A stretch of 27,441 nucleotides of DNA from a virus: positions 1 to 27,441 of the IMG/VR virus record IMGVR_UViG_3300042905_001594, one strand, 5' to 3'. A program made the translations under genes and the position numbers. The notes under the pieces are model-generated. The model searched no databases. It was not told where the DNA came from and saw nothing but the letters and a program-made list of their open reading frames with translations. Shown one piece after another: positions 1 to 9,165 of the stretch (within the stretch, counting starts at the first letter, position 1; each line of letters starts with the position of its first letter).

Positions 1-533
1 CAGCACGTACATCCATCCAACCAGAAGACACCCTTGCAGGCGACGACATCCGTAAGGTTGTTGCTCAACTCCGTGGCGCGAACGTTGCAACCTTCAATGG
101 TTCATACCTCGGCTACATGCACCCGGACGTTTCTTACGACTTCCGTGGCGCGAACGGTGCTGCAAACTTCCGTGACCCACACACCTACGTAGATACCGCA
201 AACATCTACAACGGTGAAATTGGTCAGTGGGAGTCGGTGCGCTTCATCGAGACCCCCCGTGCAAAGGTGTTCACCAACGCTTCTGATGGTTCCGGTTCGA
301 CCGGCACAGTCGACGCGTACTGCACCCACGTCATGGGTCGCCAGGCTCTCGCTAAGGCGTACAGCTTCACCGATGGCAATGGTGCAACACCAAAGATTGT
401 CCGCGGCAACGTAACCGACATCCTCATGCGCCTTCAGCCGCTCGGCTGGTACTGGCTCGGTGGATACGGTCGCTTCCGTGAGGCAAGCCTCCGCCGCATC
501 GAATCAGCTTCGAGCATCGGCACCAACTCGTAA
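1..533 (+). CDS. Major capsid protein, N4-gp56 family (3' part only)
   Basis: This is the C-terminal 176 residues of a capsid protein; the reading frame is already open at base 3 and the start lies outside the window. The translation has the pattern I associate with the N4-gp56 family major capsid protein: a GYMHPDVSYDFR stretch, then W-x-x-x-R-F-x-E-T-P-R-A-K-V-F, then a glycine- and tryptophan-rich C-terminus (LGWYWLGGYGRF). These proteins adopt the HK97 fold and form the icosahedral shell of the head. The gene is followed at once by a strong terminator, as expected for a highly expressed virion gene. The family call rests on motif recognition, not a profile search. The matching upstream genes (portal, scaffold) are not adjacent here but portal sits at the other end of the window. 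Confidence 0.85.
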   Translation, partial: ARTSIQPEDTLAGDDIRKVVAQLRGANVATFNGSYLGYMHPDVSYDFRGANGAANFRDPHTYVDTANIYNGEIGQWESVRFIETPRAKVFTNASDGSGSTGTVDAYCTHVMGRQALAKAYSFTDGNGATPKIVRGNVTDILMRLQPLGWYWLGGYGRFREASLRRIESASSIGTNS

Positions 534-550
534 TTAACGAGTAGCTAGCT

Positions 551-584
551 AGGCCCCTCCGCCTGAACAGCGGGGGGGCTTTTG
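551..584 (+). terminator. Rho-independent terminator after the capsid gene
   Basis: The left arm AGGCCCCTCCGC and the right arm GCGGGGGGGCT can form about 11 base pairs, two of them G-T, around a short TGAACA loop. A TTTT run follows. It lies 18 bases after the capsid stop codon. Confidence 0.85.
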
Positions 585-597
585 CTATTCTTGGGCT
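564..597 (+). promoter_or_regulatory. Putative leaderless promoter for the 598 gene
   Basis: TATTCT (586-591) fits the actinobacterial -10 pattern TAnnnT and ends 6 bases before the ATG at 598. No Shine-Dalgarno sequence precedes that ATG, so transcription could start at the A of the start codon. A -35-like TGAACA (564-569, 16-base spacer) coincides with the loop of the preceding terminator. This is inference from spacing and motif only. Confidence 0.45.
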
Positions 598-861
598 ATG
601 CCGTTCTTTTCGCCACCTACAGACGACTTTGTTACTTACGGGTCAGAAGATGATTACCAGGCAGAGATTTTGTTTTCCAAAATTCGCCCAGGTGCGCGTG
701 GCCGGAATGTTTACAAATTGTCAACCGGTCAGTACACAGAGAATCAGCCCCCATTTCTGTCTGATGTTGCTATCACCTATTACGGTGGACACGTCACAGA
801 GATAACGGCTGCCGAAGCCGCAGACCTGACCGAAGCTGGATATGGGGACTACATAACATGA
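598..861 (+). CDS. Hypothetical phage protein, 87 aa
   Basis: I do not recognise a domain. The protein is acidic and soluble, with the segment VAITYYGGHVTEITAAEAAD followed by LTEAGYGDYIT near the C-terminus. That resembles the endings of small virion-associated proteins encoded in phage head-tail modules, but no function can be assigned. The start codon at 598 has no Shine-Dalgarno sequence and is preceded by a -10-like element at leaderless spacing. The stop overlaps the ATG of the next gene (ATGA type), so the two are probably translated together. It is the first gene after the capsid terminator, which places it in the structural region. Confidence 0.7.
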   Translation: MPFFSPPTDDFVTYGSEDDYQAEILFSKIRPGARGRNVYKLSTGQYTENQPPFLSDVAITYYGGHVTEITAAEAADLTEAGYGDYIT

Positions 862-1127
862 TCCTTCATCAGAAGACGCACCCAAACCTTGATGTTGAGG
901 GGTGCTTTGGTTGTCGCATAGCTCACGTCAAAACAGGCCCAAACACCACCACGTCTGGCGGTAAACGGGCCGCACAAATAAATGCAACAGAAGCCCGCTG
1001 GCAAAAAGACATGCCTGCTTACAAGCGCCTTCGCAAAGATGGTTTGCAGCCAAAGAAAATTGATGGGTGCGCAAACATAGAAAAGAAAGCCAAGGAGTCA
1101 TGGCAAGTGGAAACCGGCCTAGTCTAA
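858..1127 (+). CDS. Hypothetical phage protein with a CxxC motif, 89 aa
   Basis: This is a small basic protein. Near the N-terminus (about residues 8-20) it reads HPNLDVEGCFGCRIAHV, so a CxxC pair with nearby histidines could bind a metal. The middle holds TTTSGGKRA and the C-terminal half is rich in lysine. I have seen similar short proteins in phages of Actinobacteria but cannot name a function. It overlaps the previous gene by four bases and runs 28 bases into the following glycosyltransferase gene, which indicates translational coupling in one transcript. Structural or DNA-associated roles are both possible. Confidence 0.7.
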   Translation: MILHQKTHPNLDVEGCFGCRIAHVKTGPNTTTSGGKRAAQINATEARWQKDMPAYKRLRKDGLQPKKIDGCANIEKKAKESWQVETGLV

Positions 1128-2230
1128 AGACAGTCTGCATACATGGTCCTAACCAAAACCATTTTGGTTATGGGAACATGAATCTTTCTTTGCAGAAACA
1201 CCTTCCAGCAAACGTAACGTTAGACCCTTACTCAACTGTTGCTGTTTTTTGTTTGCAGCCCAAGATGATCAAAGGGTGGTACCAAGAACAGAAACGTGTT
1301 CTGTTTACGATGTGGGAAACCAGCGAGTTGCCTGCTGATATGTATGAGCACTTCCCTCAGTTTGACAAGATCCTTGTGCCGTGCGCCCACAACAAAGACC
1401 TGTTTAGCCAACACCATGACAACGTATCCGTGTGTCAGTTGGGAATAGATACATCGTTTTGGAGGCCGTGTGAAGTACCTAAAAATGACAGGTTTCGTTT
1501 TGTGGCTGGTGGTTCTTCTTGGCAGCGCAAGGGCCTTGATTTGGTTGTTGCAGCTTTTCAAAGGCTGAACTTAAAAGATGCCGAGTTGGTAGTCAAGATA
1601 ACTCCAGAGATTAGGGGCGAGCCGCCAGAAATCTCTAGCCCAAACATCAGACTTGTCGAGAGCTGGTTGTCGCTACAGCAAGAGTATGACCTTTACGCTA
1701 CGGCTGACTGTTTTGTGGCAGCGTCCCGCGGCGAGGGCTTTGGTCTAATGCCATTACAAACCATTGCCATGGGCATACCAACGATTATGACAGACATGAC
1801 AGGTCACAAAGAGTTTGCCCACCTGGCCAGCACCCTTGTTGACGCGCCACCTAAACCGGCTGTCCATGGTCGGGTTTGGAATGTTGGTAATTGGTACGAA
1901 GCCGACATTGACGACCTAGCTCAGGCGATGCTGGATCAATACAACAACAGGGAGCAGAAACGCAAAACGGCCATTGCCAGGGCCCCGGAAGTTTCTGCAT
2001 TTACCTGGAATAAATCAGCTCAAAAAATGGTTAGACTTACTGGGGTTGGGGGCACACTAACCGAACGGGTTTGGGTACCTGCTGATCAGGCTGAGGTTCA
2101 GATAACGCCGATACGCAAGGTGGAGGCCGACATAGGCCGACACCGTGTGCGCATAGCCAAGGGTGAGACGGTAATGGTTCCCATCGTGGTTCGTGATACC
2201 CTTCGAGATGCGGGTTATCTAGGGGTTTGA
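1100..2230 (+). CDS. GT-B fold glycosyltransferase (GT4-like), 376 aa
   Basis: The C-terminal half has the nucleotide-sugar-binding features of the GT4 group: a GGSSWQRKGLDLVVAAF strand-helix unit, then EGFGLMPLQTIAMGIPTI carrying the E-x7-E-like donor-binding region (here E-G-F-G then Q), and DMTGHKEF. The enzyme would transfer a sugar from an activated donor to a protein, glycan or nucleic acid acceptor in the host cytoplasm. I chose ATG 1100 over the GTG at 1067 because AAGGAG lies just before it, though only two bases away, and because the protein then begins in the usual way with a short tail into the first beta strand (TVCIHGPNQ). It sits among virion genes, and a second glycosyltransferase lies at 5303. 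Virion glycosylation is therefore the simplest guess, with host-surface modification as the alternative. Confidence 0.85.
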   Translation: MASGNRPSLKTVCIHGPNQNHFGYGNMNLSLQKHLPANVTLDPYSTVAVFCLQPKMIKGWYQEQKRVLFTMWETSELPADMYEHFPQFDKILVPCAHNKDLFSQHHDNVSVCQLGIDTSFWRPCEVPKNDRFRFVAGGSSWQRKGLDLVVAAFQRLNLKDAELVVKITPEIRGEPPEISSPNIRLVESWLSLQQEYDLYATADCFVAASRGEGFGLMPLQTIAMGIPTIMTDMTGHKEFAHLASTLVDAPPKPAVHGRVWNVGNWYEADIDDLAQAMLDQYNNREQKRKTAIARAPEVSAFTWNKSAQKMVRLTGVGGTLTERVWVPADQAEVQITPIRKVEADIGRHRVRIAKGETVMVPIVVRDTLRDAGYLGV

Positions 2231-2231
2231 A

Positions 2232-2627
2232 ATGGCTTACACAAAACCAGGTCTCAGAGAGACGATAAAGAATCGAATAATGCAAAGCTCTAAGGGTGGC
2301 AAACCCGGGCAGTGGTCTGCACGCAAAGCGCAGCTTCTCGCGCAAGAGTACAAGAAAGCTGGCGGCGGGTATTCGGGCAGTAAGACGGCTAAGCAAAAGT
2401 CTTTGTCTAAGTGGACAAAAGAAGATTGGGGCACTAAATCCGGTAAGCCCAGCACCCAAGGCAGTAAGGCCACTGGGGAGCGTTACTTGCCCAAAAAGGC
2501 CAGAGAGTCTTTAACGGCAGCCGAGTATGCTGCAACGACCAAAGCCAAGCGCGAAGGCACTGCCGCTGGTAAACAGTTCGTAAAGCAACCCCCTAAGATT
2601 GCAAAGAAAACTGCGAGGTACAGATGA
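2232..2627 (+). CDS. Small basic protein resembling DUF5872, 131 aa
   Basis: The protein is strongly basic. The region LSKWTKEDWGTKSGK followed by ERYLPKKAR (about residues 57-92) matches my memory of the DUF5872 family, which is found in phages and large viruses and has no known function. The rest is lysine-, glycine- and serine-rich and probably flexible. The gene starts one base after the glycosyltransferase stop and overlaps the next gene (ATGA). It opens a run of five small lysine-rich genes. Binding of packaged DNA or a role inside the head is an inference from charge and context only. Confidence 0.75.
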   Translation: MAYTKPGLRETIKNRIMQSSKGGKPGQWSARKAQLLAQEYKKAGGGYSGSKTAKQKSLSKWTKEDWGTKSGKPSTQGSKATGERYLPKKARESLTAAEYAATTKAKREGTAAGKQFVKQPPKIAKKTARYR

Positions 2628-2887
2628 ACAAGAAGGACCCACGGCTAGCCAGGGCAGGCGTCAGCGGTTTCAACAAACCCAAGCGCACCCCAGATCACCC
2701 GAAGAAATCCCACATTGTGGTAGCCAAGGAGGGCAGCCAAGTTAAGACGATCCGGTTTGGCCAGCAAGGGGTCACAGGGGACCGCCAGCCAAGCGCTCGC
2801 CAGCGCTCCTTCAAGGCTCGCCACGCAAAAAACATCGCTAAAGGGAAAATGAGCGCTGCATACTGGGCTGATAAGGTAAAGTGGTGA
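2624..2887 (+). CDS. Small basic protein resembling DUF6321, 87 aa
   Basis: Residues 4-30 (DPRLARAGVSGFNKPKRTP, then HPKKSHIV) and the end (RQRSFKARHAKNIAKGK, then MSAAYWADKVKW) form a pattern I recognise from many aquatic tailed phages, annotated as DUF6321. The function is unknown. The protein is short, rich in lysine and arginine and has no hydrophobic segment, so it is cytoplasmic or packaged. It overlaps the preceding gene by four bases. It is likely a real and well-conserved gene given the near-complete agreement with the family pattern, but a virion role is only inferred. Confidence 0.8.
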   Translation: MNKKDPRLARAGVSGFNKPKRTPDHPKKSHIVVAKEGSQVKTIRFGQQGVTGDRQPSARQRSFKARHAKNIAKGKMSAAYWADKVKW

Positions 2888-2909
2888 CACTAAGAGTCAG
2901 GAGATAGTT

Positions 2910-3026
2910 ATGCCAATGGTTGGTAAAAAAGAGTTCCCATACACCAAAGCCGGTATGAAGGCTGCGGAAATGGCTAAGAAGAAGATGGCCAAAAAGAAAA
3001 TGGCCGCCAAAAAGAAAATGAAGTAA
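2910..3026 (+). CDS. Tiny lysine-rich protein, 38 aa
   Basis: The translation begins MPMVGKKEFPYTKAGMKAA and ends in repeats of the AKKKM type. The motif MPMVGKK-x-FPYT is one I know from short basic proteins in many marine phages, where it follows the DUF6321-like gene as it does here. A good Shine-Dalgarno sequence (AGGAG, 2899-2903) precedes the ATG by six bases. Nearly half of the residues are lysine. The stop overlaps the next start. No function is known; nucleic-acid binding is an inference. Confidence 0.75.
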   Translation: MPMVGKKEFPYTKAGMKAAEMAKKKMAKKKMAAKKKMK

Positions 3027-3202
3027 TGGCTCCCATCAAGAAAAAGCCAATGCCCAAGAAGCCAGCACCGCCCGCTAACCGCATGTTCGCTGGTGGACCT
3101 GGTGGCTTGGTTAAACCCAAGAAACCCAAGCCCGAAAAACGCTACACAATTATGCCCGTGGACCCAAAGTACTTGACCCCAAAGAGAAAGAAGATGAAAT
3201 AA
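3026..3202 (+). CDS. Small lysine/proline-rich protein, 58 aa
   Basis: The protein starts MAPIKKKPMPKKPAPPANRM, has a GGPGG turn in the middle and ends with TPKRKKMK. It is predicted to be unstructured and very basic. Its ATG overlaps the previous TAA, and its TAA overlaps the next ATG, so it is embedded in a tightly coupled series. The Shine-Dalgarno sequence must lie within the previous gene, whose A- and G-rich end (AAGAAAATGAAG) could serve. I do not recognise a family. Confidence 0.65.
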   Translation: MAPIKKKPMPKKPAPPANRMFAGGPGGLVKPKKPKPEKRYTIMPVDPKYLTPKRKKMK

Positions 3203-3440
3203 TGAAAAAGCCAACAAAAGGCTCATACACCAAAAATCCCAAGTACAAAATCATCATGCCAAATGGTGATATAAAAATCCTTAGGGGTGTAGGTAGAGGA
3301 GACGATGGGTCTATCATCTCGGAATACCAGTACTTTGAATTTCCAAAATCTGCTGGCAAAAAGGCTCTTGAGAAGAAGCAGCAAGAAAAGATGAAAAAGA
3401 GCAGCAGCAGTATGAAAAAGAGCAGCAGCAAGAAGAAGTA

Positions 3441-3441
<1 letters not shown>
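3202..3441 (+). CDS. Small lysine/serine-rich protein, 79 aa
   Basis: The N-terminal 50 residues look folded, with alternating hydrophobic residues (YKIIMPNGDIKILRGVG, EYQYFEF). The last 25 are a lysine-, serine- and glutamine-rich tail (KKSSSSMKKSSSKKK) of the kind that binds nucleic acid or is disordered. It overlaps both neighbours by one base and ends the run of five basic genes. A folded head with a charged tail could tether another virion part to DNA, but nothing in the sequence proves this. Confidence 0.7.
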
Positions 3442-5290
<1,849 letters not shown>

Positions 5291-5302
5291 AGGGAGGGCG
5301 AC

Positions 5303-6361
5303 ATGAAGGTCGCTGTTTACACGATTGCAAAAAATGAGGCGCAGTTTGTTAACCGTTGGGCCGACTCATGCCGCGACGCCGACTACAGACTGATACTGGA
5401 TACTGGTTCTACTGATGGAACACAGGATCTGGCTGATGACAAAAACATAGTTGTCTACGATTCCAACATAAACCCATGGCGTTTTGACGATGCCCGCAAT
5501 GCCGCGCTGGCCCTTTTGCCCGCAGACATTGACTACTGTGTGGCCCTGGACATGGACGAAGTACTAGTCCCTGGTTGGCGAGACCACCTAGAGAAAATGT
5601 ACGACGAAGAAGTAACGCGCCCCCGCTACAAGTACACCTGGTCCTGGAAAGAAAATGGCCAGCCCGACCTGCAGTATGGCGGGGACAAGATCCATACCCG
5701 CCACGGTTACCGCTGGAAACATCCCGTCCACGAAACTTTGGTGCCAACAGGCATCGAGAAGCATGGGTGGTGCGACCTGGAGATACACCACTTTCCTGAC
5801 CATACAAAGAGTCGCTCGCAGTATGCCGACCTACTCAGCACCGCCGTGGTTGAATCCCCTGATGATGACCGAATTGCTTTTTACTGGGCACGGGAACTGT
5901 TCTACATGGGCAGCCACGAAAAGGCCGTACAACAGTTTGAACGTTATTTGAAACTGTCAACAGCAGTATGGGGACCAGAGCGTTCAGCGGCCTACAGGTT
6001 TATGGCTAAGTGTGATCCGTCTAGGCAGATGGAGTTTCTGCGTAAAGCGATTATGGAAGAGTCGCACAGACGCGAAGCATGGGTTGACCTAGCCCAACAC
6101 TGTCATGACATTGGCGACTGGTTTGGTTGTTACAACGCCGCGGTTGCTGCCTTACAGATACAGGAAAAGCCGTTGGAATACCTGTGCGAAGCATTTGCCT
6201 GGGGCGCACTGCCCTACGATCTGGCTGCCATAGCTTGCCACCACCTGGGTGCACACCGGGAAGCGGCCAGATACGGAGCTGAAGCTTTGGCTTTAGACCC
6301 GGAAAATGACAGACTGAAGAACAACCTTACCTTCTACAGCGACGCTATTGCTAATATCTAG
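5303..6361 (+). CDS. GT-A fold glycosyltransferase (GT2-like) with TPR-like C-terminus, 352 aa
   Basis: The N-terminus reads MKVAVYTIAKNEAQFVNRWA, the usual first strand and NE motif of GT2 enzymes. It is followed by LDTGSTDGTQ and by a DMDE motif (D83, D85), the metal-binding DxD. The C-terminal half (about residues 190-345) has paired helices with A/Y/F spacing like TPR repeats. These are common in glycosyltransferases that glycosylate proteins, where they hold the acceptor. A strong Shine-Dalgarno sequence (GGGAGG) precedes the ATG. The gene follows the threonine-rich collagen-like gene by 12 bases, which suggests that the fibre is its substrate. That pairing is inference; a host-envelope acceptor remains possible. 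Confidence 0.88.
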   Translation: MKVAVYTIAKNEAQFVNRWADSCRDADYRLILDTGSTDGTQDLADDKNIVVYDSNINPWRFDDARNAALALLPADIDYCVALDMDEVLVPGWRDHLEKMYDEEVTRPRYKYTWSWKENGQPDLQYGGDKIHTRHGYRWKHPVHETLVPTGIEKHGWCDLEIHHFPDHTKSRSQYADLLSTAVVESPDDDRIAFYWARELFYMGSHEKAVQQFERYLKLSTAVWGPERSAAYRFMAKCDPSRQMEFLRKAIMEESHRREAWVDLAQHCHDIGDWFGCYNAAVAALQIQEKPLEYLCEAFAWGALPYDLAAIACHHLGAHREAARYGAEALALDPENDRLKNNLTFYSDAIANI

Positions 6362-6384
6362 TGGTCGCCTACCCAGGGGTATAG

Positions 6385-7272
6385 ATGTCTACAGTCGCCA
6401 GTATTATCAACAAAGCCCAGAGGCAATTACTGTCTGGTGCTGTCGAAGAGCGCAACAAGCTCAGCGCCACGATCAACTCCACGGCAACGAGTATTGGCAC
6501 AACCTACGACCTAGACGGACTTCGCCGAGGAACGGTGTTTGAGATTGACTCGGAACTGTTCTACGTTTGGGATGTGTCCACAAGCGCTAAGACGGCAACG
6601 GTTGAGCGTGGTTTTTCCGGCACCACTGCAGCAACGCACACAACTGGAGCAATCATCACGGTGAACCCAAGGTTCCCCAGGAATCAAATACTGGAAGCCG
6701 TTAACGATGAACTTGCAGACCTGTCTAGCCCCGTCAACGGTTTGTTTCAAGTCAAGACAATAGACCTTGAATACAACGGCTACGACACGATTATTAATCT
6801 GCCAATCTTTGGTGGAATCATTGACCTAATCGACGTGCGTTTGCGCTATACCGGTACTGACTATCCGGTGGTCCGCAAGGTTCAGCTAGTGCGAGATCTC
6901 CCAACCCTGGACTTTCCTTCCAGCTATGGTTTGAAGTTTAACCAGCAAGTGCGCTCGGGTGATTTGCGCATTACCTTTAAGGCCCCTTATAACTCGGTCA
7001 CCTCTGAGGCCGACAATCTCCAGGTCGTGGCAGGGATCTCAGCCCAGGCAGAAGACATCTTGGTAATTGGCTCACAAATTAGAATCATGGCACCACGCGA
7101 AATCCGCCGAAACTTTATTGATAGCCAGGGCGATACTCGCCGCTCTGAAGAGGTGCAGTCCGGGGCCATTGCTAACAGTGTGACCAACCTGCTACGTCTA
7201 CGCAGAGATAGGGTCATCGCTGAAGCTGCCCGCCTAACACGTCAATACCCAACGTTCCTAAACAGGGACTGA
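6385..7272 (+). CDS. Putative head-tail connector or tail structural protein, 295 aa
   Basis: No clear family motif is visible. The N-terminal part (residues 1-90) has a beta-rich section (YDLDGLRRGTVFEIDSELFYV, AKTATVERGFSGT) like the small barrel used in phage fibres. The middle begins NPRFPRNQILEAVNDELADL, a helix seen in connector or adaptor-like proteins, and the end is helical and basic (LLRLRRDRVIAEAARLTRQYP). AGGGG stands seven bases before the ATG. It is followed after one base by the large virion protein gene, and the two are likely cotranscribed. By position it could form the junction between head and tail in a short-tailed particle. Confidence 0.55.
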   Translation: MSTVASIINKAQRQLLSGAVEERNKLSATINSTATSIGTTYDLDGLRRGTVFEIDSELFYVWDVSTSAKTATVERGFSGTTAATHTTGAIITVNPRFPRNQILEAVNDELADLSSPVNGLFQVKTIDLEYNGYDTIINLPIFGGIIDLIDVRLRYTGTDYPVVRKVQLVRDLPTLDFPSSYGLKFNQQVRSGDLRITFKAPYNSVTSEADNLQVVAGISAQAEDILVIGSQIRIMAPREIRRNFIDSQGDTRRSEEVQSGAIANSVTNLLRLRRDRVIAEAARLTRQYPTFLNRD

Positions 7273-7273
7273 C

Positions 7274-9157
7274 GTGGCAGAACTTACTACCTTTACATTT
7301 CCATTTGTAGGTGGCTACTCGTTCTACACCGGCACCGGCTCGACAACGCTCGTGCCGGACATCTTTCCCATAGGCATCAACGGACGGCCCTACATGCTGG
7401 ACATGCGCTCAGCTAAGTTCATGTCTGGTCACGAACCCAGAATCCGAGACTCGGTTGACCAGTCAACAACCCCGGGCGAAGCAGCAATTAACCCTGGCGG
7501 CCTATGGCGTCGCTCTAAGATTTCCTGGCACGAAGGGGCGGGCCAGAAGTACGGCGACCGAGATGACTCGGAGCCGTATCGCTTCTTCAACAGTAAAGGC
7601 TTAAATCCATGGACAAAGGGCGAGCTATCACTGCTTAATGTGACAGCCTTAAACGTTGGGACCAACGCCCCAACTTCAAATGTTGGCAAAATACTTGCGG
7701 TAAGCGGAAAACTGTTTGTTATTGATGGGGCAGGTGTCTCCTACGCCACCACGGTCAGTGGTAACTGGACCCAATTAGCCATGCCAGCAGGGACAACGGC
7801 AGTACACGACATAACCACTGATGGCACCCTTTTGTTCGTGGCCCTCGATGCCACTACTGCGGGTGTTTATTCTTACAACATAGCCACACCGTCCACCGGT
7901 ACCCGAACAGCGCACGACACATTAACGAGAATCGATTACGTCAATGGACGAATCATGGGTTCAAATGCCAATGTTTTATACGACGCTTCCGCCAAGGTTT
8001 ATACCAGTGGTTCTTTTGCTTCCGGAGACACCCTTCTTACTCACAGAAATACCTCGTTCCGTTGGATTGGTTCTGCTGCCGGTTCTGGCTACATCTATGC
8101 CGGCGGCTACGCGGGCAAGACGAGCCTTGTTTACAAAACCACAATCAAAACCGACGGGACATCGCTGGATGCTGCATCGGTAGCGGCCCAATTGCCAGAA
8201 GGGGAAGTAATTACTGGGATTTACGGTTACCTTGGCTACATCTTTATCGGGTCAGAAAAAGGTGTCCGCATGGGTGTCAGCGACAGCGATGGCAACCTGA
8301 CACTTGGTTCATTAATCCAAGTTGGCAGCTCCGTTAAAGGCTTTGTTGGTCAGGATCGGTTTGTTTGGTTTACCTGGTCCAACTACGACGCATCATCTAG
8401 CGGCCTGGGTCGCCTCGACCTCTCAACCCTTACGGCCCCCAATACCCCTGCATACGCGTCCGACCTCATGTATGACACAACCAATACCGTTTTGTCGGTT
8501 AGTAACTTTGTCAACAGCTCGGGCGTACAGGTTAAAGTCTTTACGGTTTCCGGTGTCGGCGTTGTTTATGAAAACACCAGCTCTCTAGTCTCTTCAGCAA
8601 CGATGGAAAGCGGTCGTTTTACCTGGGGTATTCCAGATCGCAAGTTTGTTGCCAAGTTTGATCTGCGAGCACAACCACTTAACGGAACGGTTGCTGTTGC
8701 CATGCAGTCCGACAATGGTTCTTACGCCACGCTGGGCACCTGGTCAACCGCCTCCGACACAGAGGAAACCTACGATGGGCCCGAGGGTAAAATTATCGAA
8801 GCCCAGTTCAAGCTGACCTTTACACGCTCAGGGACGGATGCCACTAAAGGGCCAGTGCTTACGCGCTGGAGCGCTCGTGCATACGCAGCCCCATACCGCA
8901 GCCGTTTTTGGCAGGTTCCGCTCTTGATTCATAAGAAAATCTCCATTCAGAACCGTGATTATTTTATGGAGGTAGATGAAGAGCGCAGCATCCTTCATGG
9001 TTACCTGGACAACCCAAGCATTATTTCCTACCAGGAAGGTAGAAATTCTTATTCGGTCATAGTCGAAGACTTAGAATGGATGCCGGTGGATTCCCACGAT
9101 AATGAGTGGGTTTGGGATGGAACGTGTACACTAACCTTACGTTCTGTCGAGGAATGA
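7274..9157 (+). CDS. Large tail or virion protein, beta-propeller-like, 627 aa
   Basis: The gene starts at GTG 7274 with AGGGA five bases upstream. It encodes a long beta-rich protein without membrane segments or signal peptide. Residues about 130-420 have repeating units of the type VSGKLFVIDGAGVSYAT, TDGTLLFVALD and YGYLGYIFIGSEKGVRMG, which look like blades of a beta-propeller. The last 200 residues (ESGRFTWGIPDRKFVAKFDLR, LTFTRSG, WQVPLLIHKK) resemble domains of phage tail-tip or nozzle proteins. No tape-measure gene is present nearby, so this may be a main component of a short tail. The exact role cannot be read from the sequence. Confidence 0.65.
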   Translation: MAELTTFTFPFVGGYSFYTGTGSTTLVPDIFPIGINGRPYMLDMRSAKFMSGHEPRIRDSVDQSTTPGEAAINPGGLWRRSKISWHEGAGQKYGDRDDSEPYRFFNSKGLNPWTKGELSLLNVTALNVGTNAPTSNVGKILAVSGKLFVIDGAGVSYATTVSGNWTQLAMPAGTTAVHDITTDGTLLFVALDATTAGVYSYNIATPSTGTRTAHDTLTRIDYVNGRIMGSNANVLYDASAKVYTSGSFASGDTLLTHRNTSFRWIGSAAGSGYIYAGGYAGKTSLVYKTTIKTDGTSLDAASVAAQLPEGEVITGIYGYLGYIFIGSEKGVRMGVSDSDGNLTLGSLIQVGSSVKGFVGQDRFVWFTWSNYDASSSGLGRLDLSTLTAPNTPAYASDLMYDTTNTVLSVSNFVNSSGVQVKVFTVSGVGVVYENTSSLVSSATMESGRFTWGIPDRKFVAKFDLRAQPLNGTVAVAMQSDNGSYATLGTWSTASDTEETYDGPEGKIIEAQFKLTFTRSGTDATKGPVLTRWSARAYAAPYRSRFWQVPLLIHKKISIQNRDYFMEVDEERSILHGYLDNPSIISYQEGRNSYSVIVEDLEWMPVDSHDNEWVWDGTCTLTLRSVEE

Positions 9158-9165
9158 GGTTATAA

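Noticed and set aside
1067-1099. Upstream GTG start for the GT-B glycosyltransferase
   Set aside because: It adds 11 residues of basic tail inside the previous gene, and the ATG at 1100 has a Shine-Dalgarno sequence next to it.
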